A stretch of DNA of 64,000 nucleotides from Geomonas sp. Red32 (GTDB lineage Bacteria; Desulfobacterota; Desulfuromonadia; Geobacterales; Geobacteraceae): contig NZ_JAKLOY010000001.1 in NCBI RefSeq assembly GCF_023652955.1, forward strand, positions 806,001-870,000. Reading direction: 5' to 3'. Shown here piece by piece: positions 8,778 through 16,436 of the stretch. Position numbers and translations under genes: made by a program. The stretch's first letter is position 1, and the number at the start of each line of letters is the position of its first letter. The notes below the pieces were generated by a model. The model was not told the DNA's origin. It saw nothing but the letters and a program-made list of their open reading frames with translations, and did not search any database.

Positions 8778-10516
8778 CAAGCTCCGTCTCCTTTACCGGC
8801 TAAAGACTTTTCTCCCGCCGCTCCCGCAGGGAGCGCCACCGTCACCGTCGTCCCCTCCCCGACCGCCGAGGAGAACAGCAGCCGTCCCTGGTGGTCCTTG
8901 ACGATCCCCGCCGACACCGACAGCCCGAGCCCCGTTCCTCCCTGGTCCCTCTTGGTGGTGAAGAAGGGATCGGTGAGATGGGAGACGTGCTCGGCCGGAA
9001 TGCCGATCCCTTCATCGCTTACCGAAACCAGCACCTCCCCTGCGTCCTGATCGAACGAGGTCGCCACCCGTATCCCCTTGTCAGGCGAAGGGAGCGCCTG
9101 GCAGGCGTTGAGGATCAGGTTGACCACCACCTGCTCGATCCTCTGCGCATTCCCGCGGCAGCGCGGAAGACCATCGGCGCAGCTGACCTCGAACCGGCGA
9201 GTCGCCTTCTTGATGGAGTTCTCCACCAGCCGGACCGATGCCGCCACCACCACGTTGAGATCGACCGACTCGTTCAGATCCGAATCGTCCTTCCTCGCGA
9301 AATCCTTGAGGTCATCCACGATCCGCTTTATCCGCCGGGCGCCGTCGTGCATCTCGTCGAACATCCGCGGTGCCTCGTCGCGCACCTGCGAATACCGGAT
9401 CCCGCCGATCATGAAATCCCCGTGCTCCTCGAAGCGCTCCTCCAGGCTGGACTGGGCCGACTGAAAGAGCTTCTTGAGGACCGGAATGTTGAGAAGGATG
9501 AGACCGGTAGGGTTGTTGATCTCATGGGCGACGCCGGAGACCAGGATCCCGAGCGACGCCATCTTGTCGGCCTGGATAAGCTGCTGCTGGTGCTGCTGGA
9601 GCTCCGCCGTCGCCTGCGCCACCCGCCGCTGGAGGGTCCGCGACCAGATCACCGTGCCGCCCAGCACGAGCAGCAGAGGAACCACCACCATGGCCAGGTA
9701 CCGGAGGATCTTACCCAGGGAAGGCTGCTGGGGCTCCAGGACTCCCAGCCACTTGTCGTAGATCTTCTGGTAGCGGCCGGTGTTCTTCACGATGGCGAGC
9801 CCCTGGCTGAAGGTCGACAGCAGCTCGGCGTTCCCCTTCTTCACCCCGTAGCCGTAGTAGCCACCGGCAAAGGGGTGGCCGACCGCGACGATATTGGACA
9901 GCCCCAACTCCCGCCCGAGGTACAGGCCGGGGAGGTTACCGACCAGCGCGTAGTCGTGCTTTCCCGACGATAAGAGCCTCAGCGCATCGGCGTGGGTATC
10001 GACGAAGAAGAGCTTGGCCCCGATGTCGTGGGTGAGGAGGTAGTCGTGCATGTTGCCCCCCTTTTGCACGATCACCTCCTTGCCGCGCAGCGCCTCCAGC
10101 CCCGATACCGGCTGGGCGCCTCTGCGGGCGAAGATGGAGGTATGGATGATGTTGTGCGGGGGGGAGAAATCGACGGTCTTGCTGCGGGCCTCGGAACTGG
10201 TGATCCCCTCGAGGATGTCGATGGATCCGTTCTCCAGGCCGTGGCGCATGTCGTCCCAGTTGCCGAGCCGGATCTCCACCTTGATTCCCATCACCTCGGC
10301 GATGGCACGGGTGAGTTCGACGTTGAAGCCAGCCGGCTGGCCGTTTTTGTCGAGGAACTCGTAGGGAGGGAAGTTCTTGTCGCCCCCGACGACCACTACC
10401 GTGGGGGGGTGAGCCGCGGCGGCCTGCCCGGCCCAGCACGACACGCTCCCGGCCACCAGGGAGAGCGCCAGAACGAGGGGGAAGAGCAACTTTTTCGAAA
10501 CCAACCAATGCCGCAC
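8777..10516 (-). CDS. Sensor histidine kinase with periplasmic amino-acid-binding-protein domain, paralogue 1
   Basis: Membrane sensor of 579 residues. A signal/TM segment (about 8-30) precedes a periplasmic solute-binding domain of bacterial family 3 (about 38-262; landmarks FPPYEFLDKNGQPAGFNVEL, GNWDDM, VDFSPP, YGYGVKKGN). A TM helix (about 272-291) leads to a short coiled coil and a HisKA domain with phospho-histidine H331 in GVAHEINNP. The ATPase domain follows, with NLILNACQAL, DEGIGIP and GGTGLGLS. It starts with GTG at 10516 with AAAGG upstream and overlaps the regulator by one base. The binding domain suggests direct ligand sensing, probably of glutamate, aspartate or a similar substrate of the nearby symporter; the ligand is inferred. 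Confidence 0.95.
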   Translation of the reverse strand: MRHWLVSKKLLFPLVLALSLVAGSVSCWAGQAAAAHPPTVVVVGGDKNFPPYEFLDKNGQPAGFNVELTRAIAEVMGIKVEIRLGNWDDMRHGLENGSIDILEGITSSEARSKTVDFSPPHNIIHTSIFARRGAQPVSGLEALRGKEVIVQKGGNMHDYLLTHDIGAKLFFVDTHADALRLLSSGKHDYALVGNLPGLYLGRELGLSNIVAVGHPFAGGYYGYGVKKGNAELLSTFSQGLAIVKNTGRYQKIYDKWLGVLEPQQPSLGKILRYLAMVVVPLLLVLGGTVIWSRTLQRRVAQATAELQQHQQQLIQADKMASLGILVSGVAHEINNPTGLILLNIPVLKKLFQSAQSSLEERFEEHGDFMIGGIRYSQVRDEAPRMFDEMHDGARRIKRIVDDLKDFARKDDSDLNESVDLNVVVAASVRLVENSIKKATRRFEVSCADGLPRCRGNAQRIEQVVVNLILNACQALPSPDKGIRVATSFDQDAGEVLVSVSDEGIGIPAEHVSHLTDPFFTTKRDQGGTGLGLSVSAGIVKDHQGRLLFSSAVGEGTTVTVALPAGAAGEKSLAGKGDGA

Positions 10517-10847
10517 GAAGTACCTTTCACTATCGAGACAATGCCCCCCGCTACGGCCGGAATAACCGGCGGGCGGAAGATTCGACTATAGGTCGCCCCC
10601 TATTTTTTGTAAAGAGTCAGCTTTCCCGCCGTGACGAGCCGGCATCCTGCCAAGACGACGGAGCGGCTCCCCGCAGTCATTGGGGCAGCAGGAATACTCA
10701 ATGATCTGTCCAGCCATCCAAGCCATCCTTTCACACTGCCCGGCTCCGTGTCACATCCCCGCCGGATTGCCACCCCTCCCTCAGTAGGCAATCATTACTC
10801 TCCGCTGCTCGCTCACGGAAAAACTTCGACGGCAGCAATATTTTCCC
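10517..10847. other. Intergenic region between divergent kinase and feo operons
   Basis: No gene is supported here. Several frames stay open because of high GC content, but they lack ribosome sites and credible sequences. The minus-strand promoter of the kinase/regulator pair must lie within it; none was recognised. Confidence 0.4.
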
Positions 10848-10896
10848 TTGACTGAACTTGGCCATTCCTTTATAAGTGATTTCGGTTTTCAAAATC
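10848..10896 (+). promoter_or_regulatory. Sigma-70-type promoter with overlapping candidate Fur box (feo operon)
   Basis: TTGACT (10848-10853), a 17-nt spacer and TATAAG (10871-10876) make a near-consensus promoter. A 19-mer at 10878-10896 (GATTTCGGTTTTCAAAATC) matches the classical Fur consensus GATAATGATAATCATTATC at 11 of 19 positions and would overlap the transcription start. It lies about 200 nt before the DUF3793 gene that opens the ferrous iron uptake operon. A second AT-rich candidate, TGAAAGTGATTTTCT, is at 11019-11033. Confidence 0.55.
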
Positions 10897-11093
10897 GCCA
10901 CCGTGACTGCGGCGCTACTGCCTGCCGATCTCTCCTGCCCATTGCCAGGAGATCCCGCCCTCAGTTCACCGGGATCCCCATACCGGGTACCATCCGCTGC
11001 ACATCCACACCCGTTGACTGAAAGTGATTTTCTTTTTCTCGCGCGGCAGTTTTGAGTACCGCGCCTACCGTTGAGACAGGAGGAGAATTCATC

Positions 11094-11822
11094 ATGGCGA
11101 AACCGGCACCCGACGTTCTTTCGCACGCATCGGCAACCGGCCAGGGACAGAGCCCGGCACGCTCGTGCTGGCAGGAATTCTCCCCGCGCTTTGCCGACGA
11201 ACGCGAGTGCCTCGCCTCCTTCCTCGCCCTGGAATGCGCCGAGGTGCTCGCCGGACAGAAGCCTGCCAACCTCCTCAACCTGTCCAACAAGCGCCGCTCC
11301 TGCGGCCGCAACCTCTACCTTCTCTGGAAAAACCACGGGGATGCACTCCTCAGCCGGAGCGGCCTGAGCGCCAAAGTGCTGGACGACCGTGGACACTCCC
11401 TGTTGCTCATGTTCTACCGCCCCGAAAGCCTTCAGGCCCTGCTCGACCGCAACCCGGTCGCGGCCCTCCTTGCCCGGGCCGGCTATCCGCGTCCGCTCGA
11501 CTGCCGGAGCGCCCTCTCCCACCTGCAGTCCCGCGTGATCGCCGGCGGCCACGATTTTCCCCACGAAATCGGGGTCTTTCTCGGCTATCCCCTGAAAGAC
11601 GTCGTCTGCTTCATGGGCTGGGGCAAGGCCCCCTTCACCTGCCAGGGACCGTGGAAGATCTTCGGCAATCCCACCGAGAGCCTCCGGCTCGCCGAAACCC
11701 ACCGCGCCTGCCGCTGCCATATGTCGCAGCTGCTCGACCGGGGTTGCAATCCCATCGACTGCCTTATGGCCTCCGGAGCGGCTGCCACTCCCGGGGAGAC
11801 GGAACTTTTCCGCGCCGCCTGA
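11094..11822 (+). CDS. DUF3793 family protein in the ferrous iron uptake operon
   Basis: A 242-residue protein of the DUF3793 type, recognised from LALECAEVLAGQKPANLLNL, the central LLLMFYRPESLQALL, and HEIGVFLGYPLKDVVCFMGW. The family is known to occur beside feoA/feoB, but its biochemical role is not established. It has several cysteines (CRSAL, CFMGW, ACRCHM, GCNPIDC), so metal or redox chemistry is possible but unproven. The start ATG at 11094 has AGGAGGAGAATTCATC upstream; an in-frame ATG 42 nt earlier has no ribosome site. It is the first gene of the feo operon, about 200 nt after the candidate Fur-controlled promoter. Confidence 0.85.
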   Translation: MAKPAPDVLSHASATGQGQSPARSCWQEFSPRFADERECLASFLALECAEVLAGQKPANLLNLSNKRRSCGRNLYLLWKNHGDALLSRSGLSAKVLDDRGHSLLLMFYRPESLQALLDRNPVAALLARAGYPRPLDCRSALSHLQSRVIAGGHDFPHEIGVFLGYPLKDVVCFMGWGKAPFTCQGPWKIFGNPTESLRLAETHRACRCHMSQLLDRGCNPIDCLMASGAAATPGETELFRAA

Positions 11823-11891
11823 ATGAAAATGACTTTCATACCCATCGCCGCTTCCCTGCGAGGTGGCTTACCGAAAAGAGGAGAGAGCAAG

Positions 11892-12137
11892 ATGATGCCG
11901 TTGGTACTTTTGGAGATCGGCGAGGTCGGAGAAATCGTCGAGGTGCGGACCGTCAAGGCCCCCTTCGGGGAAAGCGCGTGCGACTGCAGGGTTGAGGAAA
12001 TGGGCCTGAGAGTGGGCAAAAGCGTCGAGATGCTGCGCAACTGCGGCGGACCGATCCTGCTCAAGGTGGACGAATCGAGGCTCGCGGTGGACCGGAGCCT
12101 GGCAATGAAAATCATGGTGAAGGGGGCTGGACGGTGA
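11892..12137 (+). CDS. feoA: FeoA-domain protein (first copy)
   Basis: An SH3-like FeoA domain of about 81 residues thought to modulate FeoB. Typical features are VEMLRNCGGPILLKVDESRLAVDRSLAMKIMV, with a preceding RVEEMGLRVGKS segment that fills the MGL...G position of the family. Unlike most FeoA proteins it has cysteines (ACDC, NCGG). The start is ATG 11892 or the adjacent ATG 11895, both behind GAGGAGAGAGCAAG; a longer in-frame start at 11823 overlaps nothing but lacks a ribosome site. Its last codons overlap the next feoA by 4 nt (GTGA). Confidence 0.88.
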   Translation: MMPLVLLEIGEVGEIVEVRTVKAPFGESACDCRVEEMGLRVGKSVEMLRNCGGPILLKVDESRLAVDRSLAMKIMVKGAGR

Positions 12138-12364
12138 CCAATCTTTCAATGTTGAAACCGGGGGACAAGGCGCGCATCAACGCCATAGGGACCAAGGGGC
12201 CCCTCAGGAGAAGGCTTATGGACATGGGTGTGCTGGTCGGGGAGGAGATCCGGGTCGAGAAGGTGGCACCCCTCGGCGATCCCATCGACGTGAAGATCAA
12301 AAGCTACCACCTTTCGCTGCGCAAGAACGAGGCGGAGGAGATCGGCGTGGAGGTGATCCGGTGA
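12134..12364 (+). CDS. feoA: FeoA-domain protein (second copy)
   Basis: A 76-residue canonical FeoA: LKPGDKARINAI, then RRRLMDMGVLVGEEIRVEKVAPLGDP and a C-terminal YHLSLRKNEAEEIGVEV. It starts at GTG 12134 inside the end of the first feoA (GTGA overlap) and itself ends in a GTGA overlap with feoB, so the three genes are translationally coupled. It is the more typical of the two FeoA proteins and the likelier FeoB partner. Confidence 0.95.
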   Translation: MTNLSMLKPGDKARINAIGTKGPLRRRLMDMGVLVGEEIRVEKVAPLGDPIDVKIKSYHLSLRKNEAEEIGVEVIR

Positions 12365-14598
12365 GCCAGGGAAACCTTAAAGTGGCCGAGACCGACTACA
12401 CCGCCGCCGAGGCAGGCACCCCGCAATCCGGTGCCAAGCGGGTCATCACCGTGGCGGTCGCCGGCAACCCGAACGCCGGCAAGTCCACCCTCATCAACGC
12501 CATCGCCGGGGCGAGGCTGCACGTCGGCAACTGGCCCGGCGTCACCGTCGAGAAGAAGGAGGCCTCCTTCGAATACCAGGGGAACCGGATCCGGCTGGTC
12601 GATCTCCCCGGCACCTACTCACTCTCCCCCTACACCCAGGAGGAGATCATCGCCCGCGACTACCTGGTACACGAGCGCCCCGACCTGATCCTCAACGTGG
12701 TGGATTCCACCAACCTGGAACGGAACCTCTACCTCACCGTACAGATCCTCGAGCTCGGCATCCCGGTGGTGATGGCCCTCAACATGAGCGACGAGGCCGC
12801 CGGCAAGGGGTACCGGCTCGACGTGGGCGCGCTGGAGGAGATGCTGGGGGTGGCCGCCATCCCGACCTCTGCCACCAAAAAGAGCGGCCTGGACACCCTC
12901 CTTTCGGCGATCCTCTCCACCGCCGGCGATCTACACTCCCGGCGCCCCCGGGTCCTCAACTACGGCGGGGACCTCGAGTCCGCGGCCTCCGCCCTGGCGA
13001 ACGAGCTCTTCAAAGAAAACCCGAAGCTTCTCGAACGCTACCCGGTGCGCTGGCTGATGCTCAAACTGATGGAAGGCGACCGGCAGATGTGGGAGGAGTC
13101 GGGCTTCTCGGACCAGGAACTCCTCGATCGCACCCTCCACCACCTGCACAGCGCGCACGGCGACGACGTCGAGTCGCTCATGGCCGAGGCCCGCTATTCC
13201 CTCGCCTCCGGGCTCACCCGCGAGGTCCTGCGCAAACCGGAGCTGAAGAAGGAGGAGCTGACCGAGAAGATCGACCGGGTGGTGCTCGACCGCTTCCTCG
13301 GCATCCCGATCTTCCTCGGCGCCATGTGGCTGATGTTCAAGCTGACCTTCGATCTCTCCAAGCCGTTCGGGGATTGGATCAACGACATGGCGGGGGGGCC
13401 GTTCAAGCACTGGGCCAGCATCCTGCTGGGAGCCATCGGCGCCCCCGACTGGACCGTTTCGCTCGCCACCGAAGGGGTGATCTCCGGCGTGGGCTTCGTG
13501 CTGGTCTTCGTCCCGGTCATCTTCCTGATGATGTTTTTCATCACCTTTCTCGAAGGGAGCGGCTACATGGCCCGCGCCGCCTTCGTCATGGACCGCGCCA
13601 TGCATTCCATCGGGCTCCACGGGAAGTCCTTCATCCCGATGCTCCTCGGTTTCGGCTGCAACGTCCCCGGCATCTACGCCACGAGAACGCTGGAGAACCC
13701 GCGCGACAAGGCGCTCACCGCCCTGCTCATCCCGCTCATGTCGTGCGGCGCCCGCCTCCCCGTCTACGTCGTCTTCGCCGGGGCCTTCTTCCCCAACAGC
13801 TCCGGGACCGTCATCTGGTCGCTCTACGTGATGGGGATCTCGCTTGCCATCCTGATGGGGCTCATCTTCAAGAAGACCCTCTTCAGGGGCGAGGCGCCGA
13901 TGTTCATCATGGAGCTCCCCCCGTACCGGATGCCCTCCTTCCAGAGCCTCTGCGTACACACCTGGGAGAAGGGGAAACACTTCCTGATCAAGGCCGGTAC
14001 CTACATCTTCGCCGTCTCGGTGCTGGTCTGGTTCCTCCTCAACCTCCCGTGGGGGGTGGAGAACAAGAGGGATTCCTACCTCGGCAAGGCCGGCCAGGTG
14101 ATGGCTCCCGCCCTCGCCCCCTTGGGGTTCGGCACCTGGCAGGCGGCCTCCTCGCTGGTCACCGGTGTCATCGCCAAGGAGATCGTGGTCGGGACCATGG
14201 GCGAGATCTACGCCCCCACGAAGGAAGAAGCGAAAAAAGTGGAGAAGCCGGTCAGGGAAGAGATCAAGGAAGTGGTCTTCTCCTTCGGCAAGGCCTGCAA
14301 GGAATCGGTCACCAACGTGGTCTCCACCTTCGGCGTCAGCGGTCTCGACACCCAGGAAAAGGAGGAGCGGTCGGCTCTCAAGGGGATGGTAGCCAAAACC
14401 TTCACCCCGCTCACCGCCTACGCCTTTATGGTCTTCGTCCTTTTGTACATGCCATGCATGGTGGTGGCCTTCGCCATGCGGCAGGAGTTCGGTTCGTGGA
14501 AATGGTTCGGGGTGGCCTTCGCCTACCAGACGGTGCTCGCCTGGGGCATGGCGTGCCTTATCTATCAGGGCGGAAGCCTGCTGGGACTGGGAGGTTGA
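12361..14598 (+). CDS. feoB: Ferrous iron transport protein B
   Basis: Inner-membrane Fe(II) transporter with an N-terminal G domain, 745 residues. G1 is GNPNAGKST (about 36-44), G3 is DLPG, and G4 is NMSD. The membrane domain follows from about 310, with the conserved Gate motifs GFGCNVPGIYATR and LMSCGARLPVY and the later VTGVIAKEIVVGTMG. A lysine- and glutamate-rich stretch of about 50 residues (KEEAKKVEKPVREEIKEVV) interrupts the C-terminal membrane region, a known variable insert. The start GTG at 12361 overlaps feoA by 4 nt. The operon order DUF3793-feoA-feoA-feoB-Cys-rich peptide is coherent. Confidence 0.97.
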   Translation: MSQGNLKVAETDYTAAEAGTPQSGAKRVITVAVAGNPNAGKSTLINAIAGARLHVGNWPGVTVEKKEASFEYQGNRIRLVDLPGTYSLSPYTQEEIIARDYLVHERPDLILNVVDSTNLERNLYLTVQILELGIPVVMALNMSDEAAGKGYRLDVGALEEMLGVAAIPTSATKKSGLDTLLSAILSTAGDLHSRRPRVLNYGGDLESAASALANELFKENPKLLERYPVRWLMLKLMEGDRQMWEESGFSDQELLDRTLHHLHSAHGDDVESLMAEARYSLASGLTREVLRKPELKKEELTEKIDRVVLDRFLGIPIFLGAMWLMFKLTFDLSKPFGDWINDMAGGPFKHWASILLGAIGAPDWTVSLATEGVISGVGFVLVFVPVIFLMMFFITFLEGSGYMARAAFVMDRAMHSIGLHGKSFIPMLLGFGCNVPGIYATRTLENPRDKALTALLIPLMSCGARLPVYVVFAGAFFPNSSGTVIWSLYVMGISLAILMGLIFKKTLFRGEAPMFIMELPPYRMPSFQSLCVHTWEKGKHFLIKAGTYIFAVSVLVWFLLNLPWGVENKRDSYLGKAGQVMAPALAPLGFGTWQAASSLVTGVIAKEIVVGTMGEIYAPTKEEAKKVEKPVREEIKEVVFSFGKACKESVTNVVSTFGVSGLDTQEKEERSALKGMVAKTFTPLTAYAFMVFVLLYMPCMVVAFAMRQEFGSWKWFGVAFAYQTVLAWGMACLIYQGGSLLGLGG

Positions 14599-14599
14599 A

Positions 14600-14731
14600 A
14601 TGGGAATATCCGACGTGATTATCGCCGCGGCCCTGGTATCGGGGTCTGTGTACATCCTCTACCGCTCCCTCTGGAAGAAGAAGGGGCACTGCCACGGCTG
14701 CAACGGGAACTGCGGAGGGAAGGAGTGCTAG
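14600..14731 (+). CDS. FeoB-associated Cys-rich membrane protein
   Basis: A 43-residue protein starting with ATG at 14600, one base after the feoB stop. One transmembrane helix (about 6-24, VIIAAALVSGSVYILYRSL) is followed by a basic patch (WKKKGH) and a C-terminal cysteine cluster CHGCNGNCGGKEC. Small proteins of this shape commonly follow feoB and occupy the place of FeoC; the cysteines may bind iron or another metal, though this is inference. AGGTTGAA overlapping the end of feoB may serve as ribosome site. Confidence 0.82.
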   Translation: MGISDVIIAAALVSGSVYILYRSLWKKKGHCHGCNGNCGGKEC

Positions 14732-14822
14732 GTAAGCGGACCGGTCAGTGAACGAGTGGCTCTTCATGCCGCACTATGGGTAGGGTGGGGAGCATGACAC
14801 CTGGCGCCGTAAGGGAAATACA

Positions 14823-14866
14823 AAAGGGGGACCGGCCGCTCGTCGTACAAGCAGCGGTCCCCCTTT
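14823..14866. terminator. Bidirectional terminator between feo and glutamate transport operons
   Basis: AAAGGGGGACCG (14823-14834) pairs with CGGTCCCCCTTT (14855-14866), with further pairing inside (GCCGCT/AGCAGC). A-rich on the left and T-rich on the right, it can end transcription arriving from both sides: feo on the plus strand and gltK on the minus strand. Confidence 0.85.
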
Positions 14867-14907
14867 CTCTTGGCAGGAACCGGAAGCGCCCCCTCTTTCC
14901 TCGGGAT

Positions 14908-15597
14908 CTAAATCGACTTTCTCCAGGCGAGCCTCTTCTCCAGCCAGCGGGAGAAGGAGGTGAAGCTGAAGCAGAGGACGAAGTAGACCGCCGCGATGAA
15001 GATGAAGATCTCGGTGGGATAGGACATGGTCCTGTTGTTCACCTGGGTCGCTACGTGGGTCAGCTCGGAGACCCCGACGATGAAGGCGAGCGAGGTGTCC
15101 TTGATCAGCGAGACGAACTGGTTCACGAAGGAGGGGATCATGTTCCGCATCCCCTGCGGGAGCACGATGTACAGCATCGCCTGCCACCCCTTGAGCCCGG
15201 TCGAGATGGCCGCCTCGACCTGCCCCTTGGGAATCCCCTCGATACCGGCGCGCACGATCTGGGACATGTAGGCGGAGGTGAAGATGGTAAGCCCCATGAT
15301 GACGGTCTGGCTCTCCGGGACGGTTTTCCCCATCAGGGCGGGGAGCAGGAAGTACATCCAGAAGATGACCATCAAAAGCGGCAGCCCCCGCACCGTGTTG
15401 ATGACGAGGTTCACCGGGTAGCGGATGACCGCGAAACGGGAAAGGCTCAAAAGCCCCAGGATCAGTCCCCCGAAAAAGGAGAGTATGCAGGAGACTACCG
15501 CGAGATAGAGGGTGAGCCCCAGGCCGCCCAGCGGACCGTTGGGATAGCGGCCGATCATGAAGTAGGTGATATTGTCGACAATAACGCTGAAATCCAT
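14908..15597 (-). CDS. gltK: Glutamate/aspartate ABC transporter permease (GltK-like)
   Basis: Inner-membrane permease of a polar amino acid ABC importer, 229 residues, His/Glu/Gln/Arg/opine permease family. It has five or so hydrophobic helices and the ATPase-contacting EAA-type loop (EAAISTGLKGWQAMLYIVLPQG at about 130-151). Note VRAGIEGIPKGQVEAA just before it, the family's standard lead-in. It follows gltJ after 48 nt and is the last gene of the operon before a terminator. The pairing with GltJ, GltI and GltL indicates a heterodimeric permease. Substrate specificity (glutamate/aspartate) is inferred from the binding protein and the co-transcribed glutamate dehydrogenase. Confidence 0.92.
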   Translation of the reverse strand: MDFSVIVDNITYFMIGRYPNGPLGGLGLTLYLAVVSCILSFFGGLILGLLSLSRFAVIRYPVNLVINTVRGLPLLMVIFWMYFLLPALMGKTVPESQTVIMGLTIFTSAYMSQIVRAGIEGIPKGQVEAAISTGLKGWQAMLYIVLPQGMRNMIPSFVNQFVSLIKDTSLAFIVGVSELTHVATQVNNRTMSYPTEIFIFIAAVYFVLCFSFTSFSRWLEKRLAWRKSI

Positions 15598-15645
15598 ACG
15601 AGTTCTCCAGTTACGCCGGCCGTGGTCCGGCCGGAACTAAGGTCA

Positions 15646-16350
15646 TCAAGCCCGGTGCGCGTTCAGGACCTTTTTGTTGTACAGGTCCATGAGCGTGGTG
15701 ATGGTCACTGAAAGTCCCAGGTAGACCACGGTCGCCGCGGTAAACGCCTCGAATCCCTTGAAGGTGTAGCTTTCCACCTGGCGTGCCTGGTAGGTGACCT
15801 CCATGACGCCGATGGTCATGGCCAGCGACGAGTTCTTGGCGAGGTTCAGGAACTGGTTGACCAGCGGCGGGACGGTGATGCGCACCGCCTGGGGCAGGAT
15901 GATGTACTGCATCGAGCGCAGGTAGGAGAACCCGGCGCTGCGGGCCGCCTCCATCTGCTCTTTGGGGATGGAGAGGATACCCGAGCGGATGTCTTCGGCG
16001 ATGAAGGCCGAGGTGTAGATGATCAGTGCGATGACCGCGGCGGCGAATTCGAAGTTGGTGTTGTTCAGCCAGTCGTTGACCGCCATCGGCAGGATCTTGT
16101 AGGAGCCGAAGTACCAGAAGAAGATCTGGACCAGCAGCGGGGTGTTGCGGAAAAACTCCAGGTAGGCGGAGGCCATCCAGCGCAGGGGCCGGTAATGGCT
16201 CATCTTCAGCACGGCGATGACCAGTCCGAGCAGGAAGGCGCCGACGATGCCGATCGCGGAAAGCTCCAGGGTGACCTTCAGCCCCGAAACGAGCCATTCG
16301 AAATATTTGCCGGAGGTGACCACCGACCAATCAAAGTTGTAATGTAGCAC
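15646..16350 (-). CDS. gltJ: Glutamate/aspartate ABC transporter permease (GltJ-like)
   Basis: A 234-residue permease paralogous to GltK. The N-terminus reads VLHYNFDWSVV, a beginning I associate with GltJ-type permeases. The start is GTG at 16350 with GGAGAG 6 nt upstream; an in-frame ATG at 16398 would place an unlikely hydrophilic leader in a hairpin region. LRWMASAYLEFFRNTPLLVQ and the EAA loop (MEAARSAGFSYLRSMQYIIL) are typical. It follows gltI after an 86-nt gap holding a large hairpin. Confidence 0.92.
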   Translation of the reverse strand: MLHYNFDWSVVTSGKYFEWLVSGLKVTLELSAIGIVGAFLLGLVIAVLKMSHYRPLRWMASAYLEFFRNTPLLVQIFFWYFGSYKILPMAVNDWLNNTNFEFAAAVIALIIYTSAFIAEDIRSGILSIPKEQMEAARSAGFSYLRSMQYIILPQAVRITVPPLVNQFLNLAKNSSLAMTIGVMEVTYQARQVESYTFKGFEAFTAATVVYLGLSVTITTLMDLYNKKVLNAHRA

Positions 16351-16370
16351 GAGAAACTCTCCATCAGGTG

Positions 16371-16427
16371 GCCGGAGCGCCGCCGCCCCCATCTCCACGG
16401 GGATCTTCGGGCGGCAAACGCTCCGGC
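16371..16427 (-). promoter_or_regulatory. Large hairpin between binding-protein and permease genes
   Basis: GCCGGAGCG (16371-16379) pairs with CGCTCCGGC (16419-16427), and inner GC-rich bases (GCCGCCC / GGGCGGC) extend the fold. It sits immediately after the periplasmic binding protein gene. Hairpins in this position often stabilise upstream mRNA or attenuate read-through, giving more binding protein than permease; that role is inferred here. Confidence 0.6.
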
Positions 16428-16436
16428 GGCGTTACG

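Noticed and set aside
10731-11720. A 329-codon minus-strand frame opposite the DUF3793 gene
   Set aside because: Overlaps the feo promoter and a gene with a good ribosome site and recognisable family; no motif in the frame itself.
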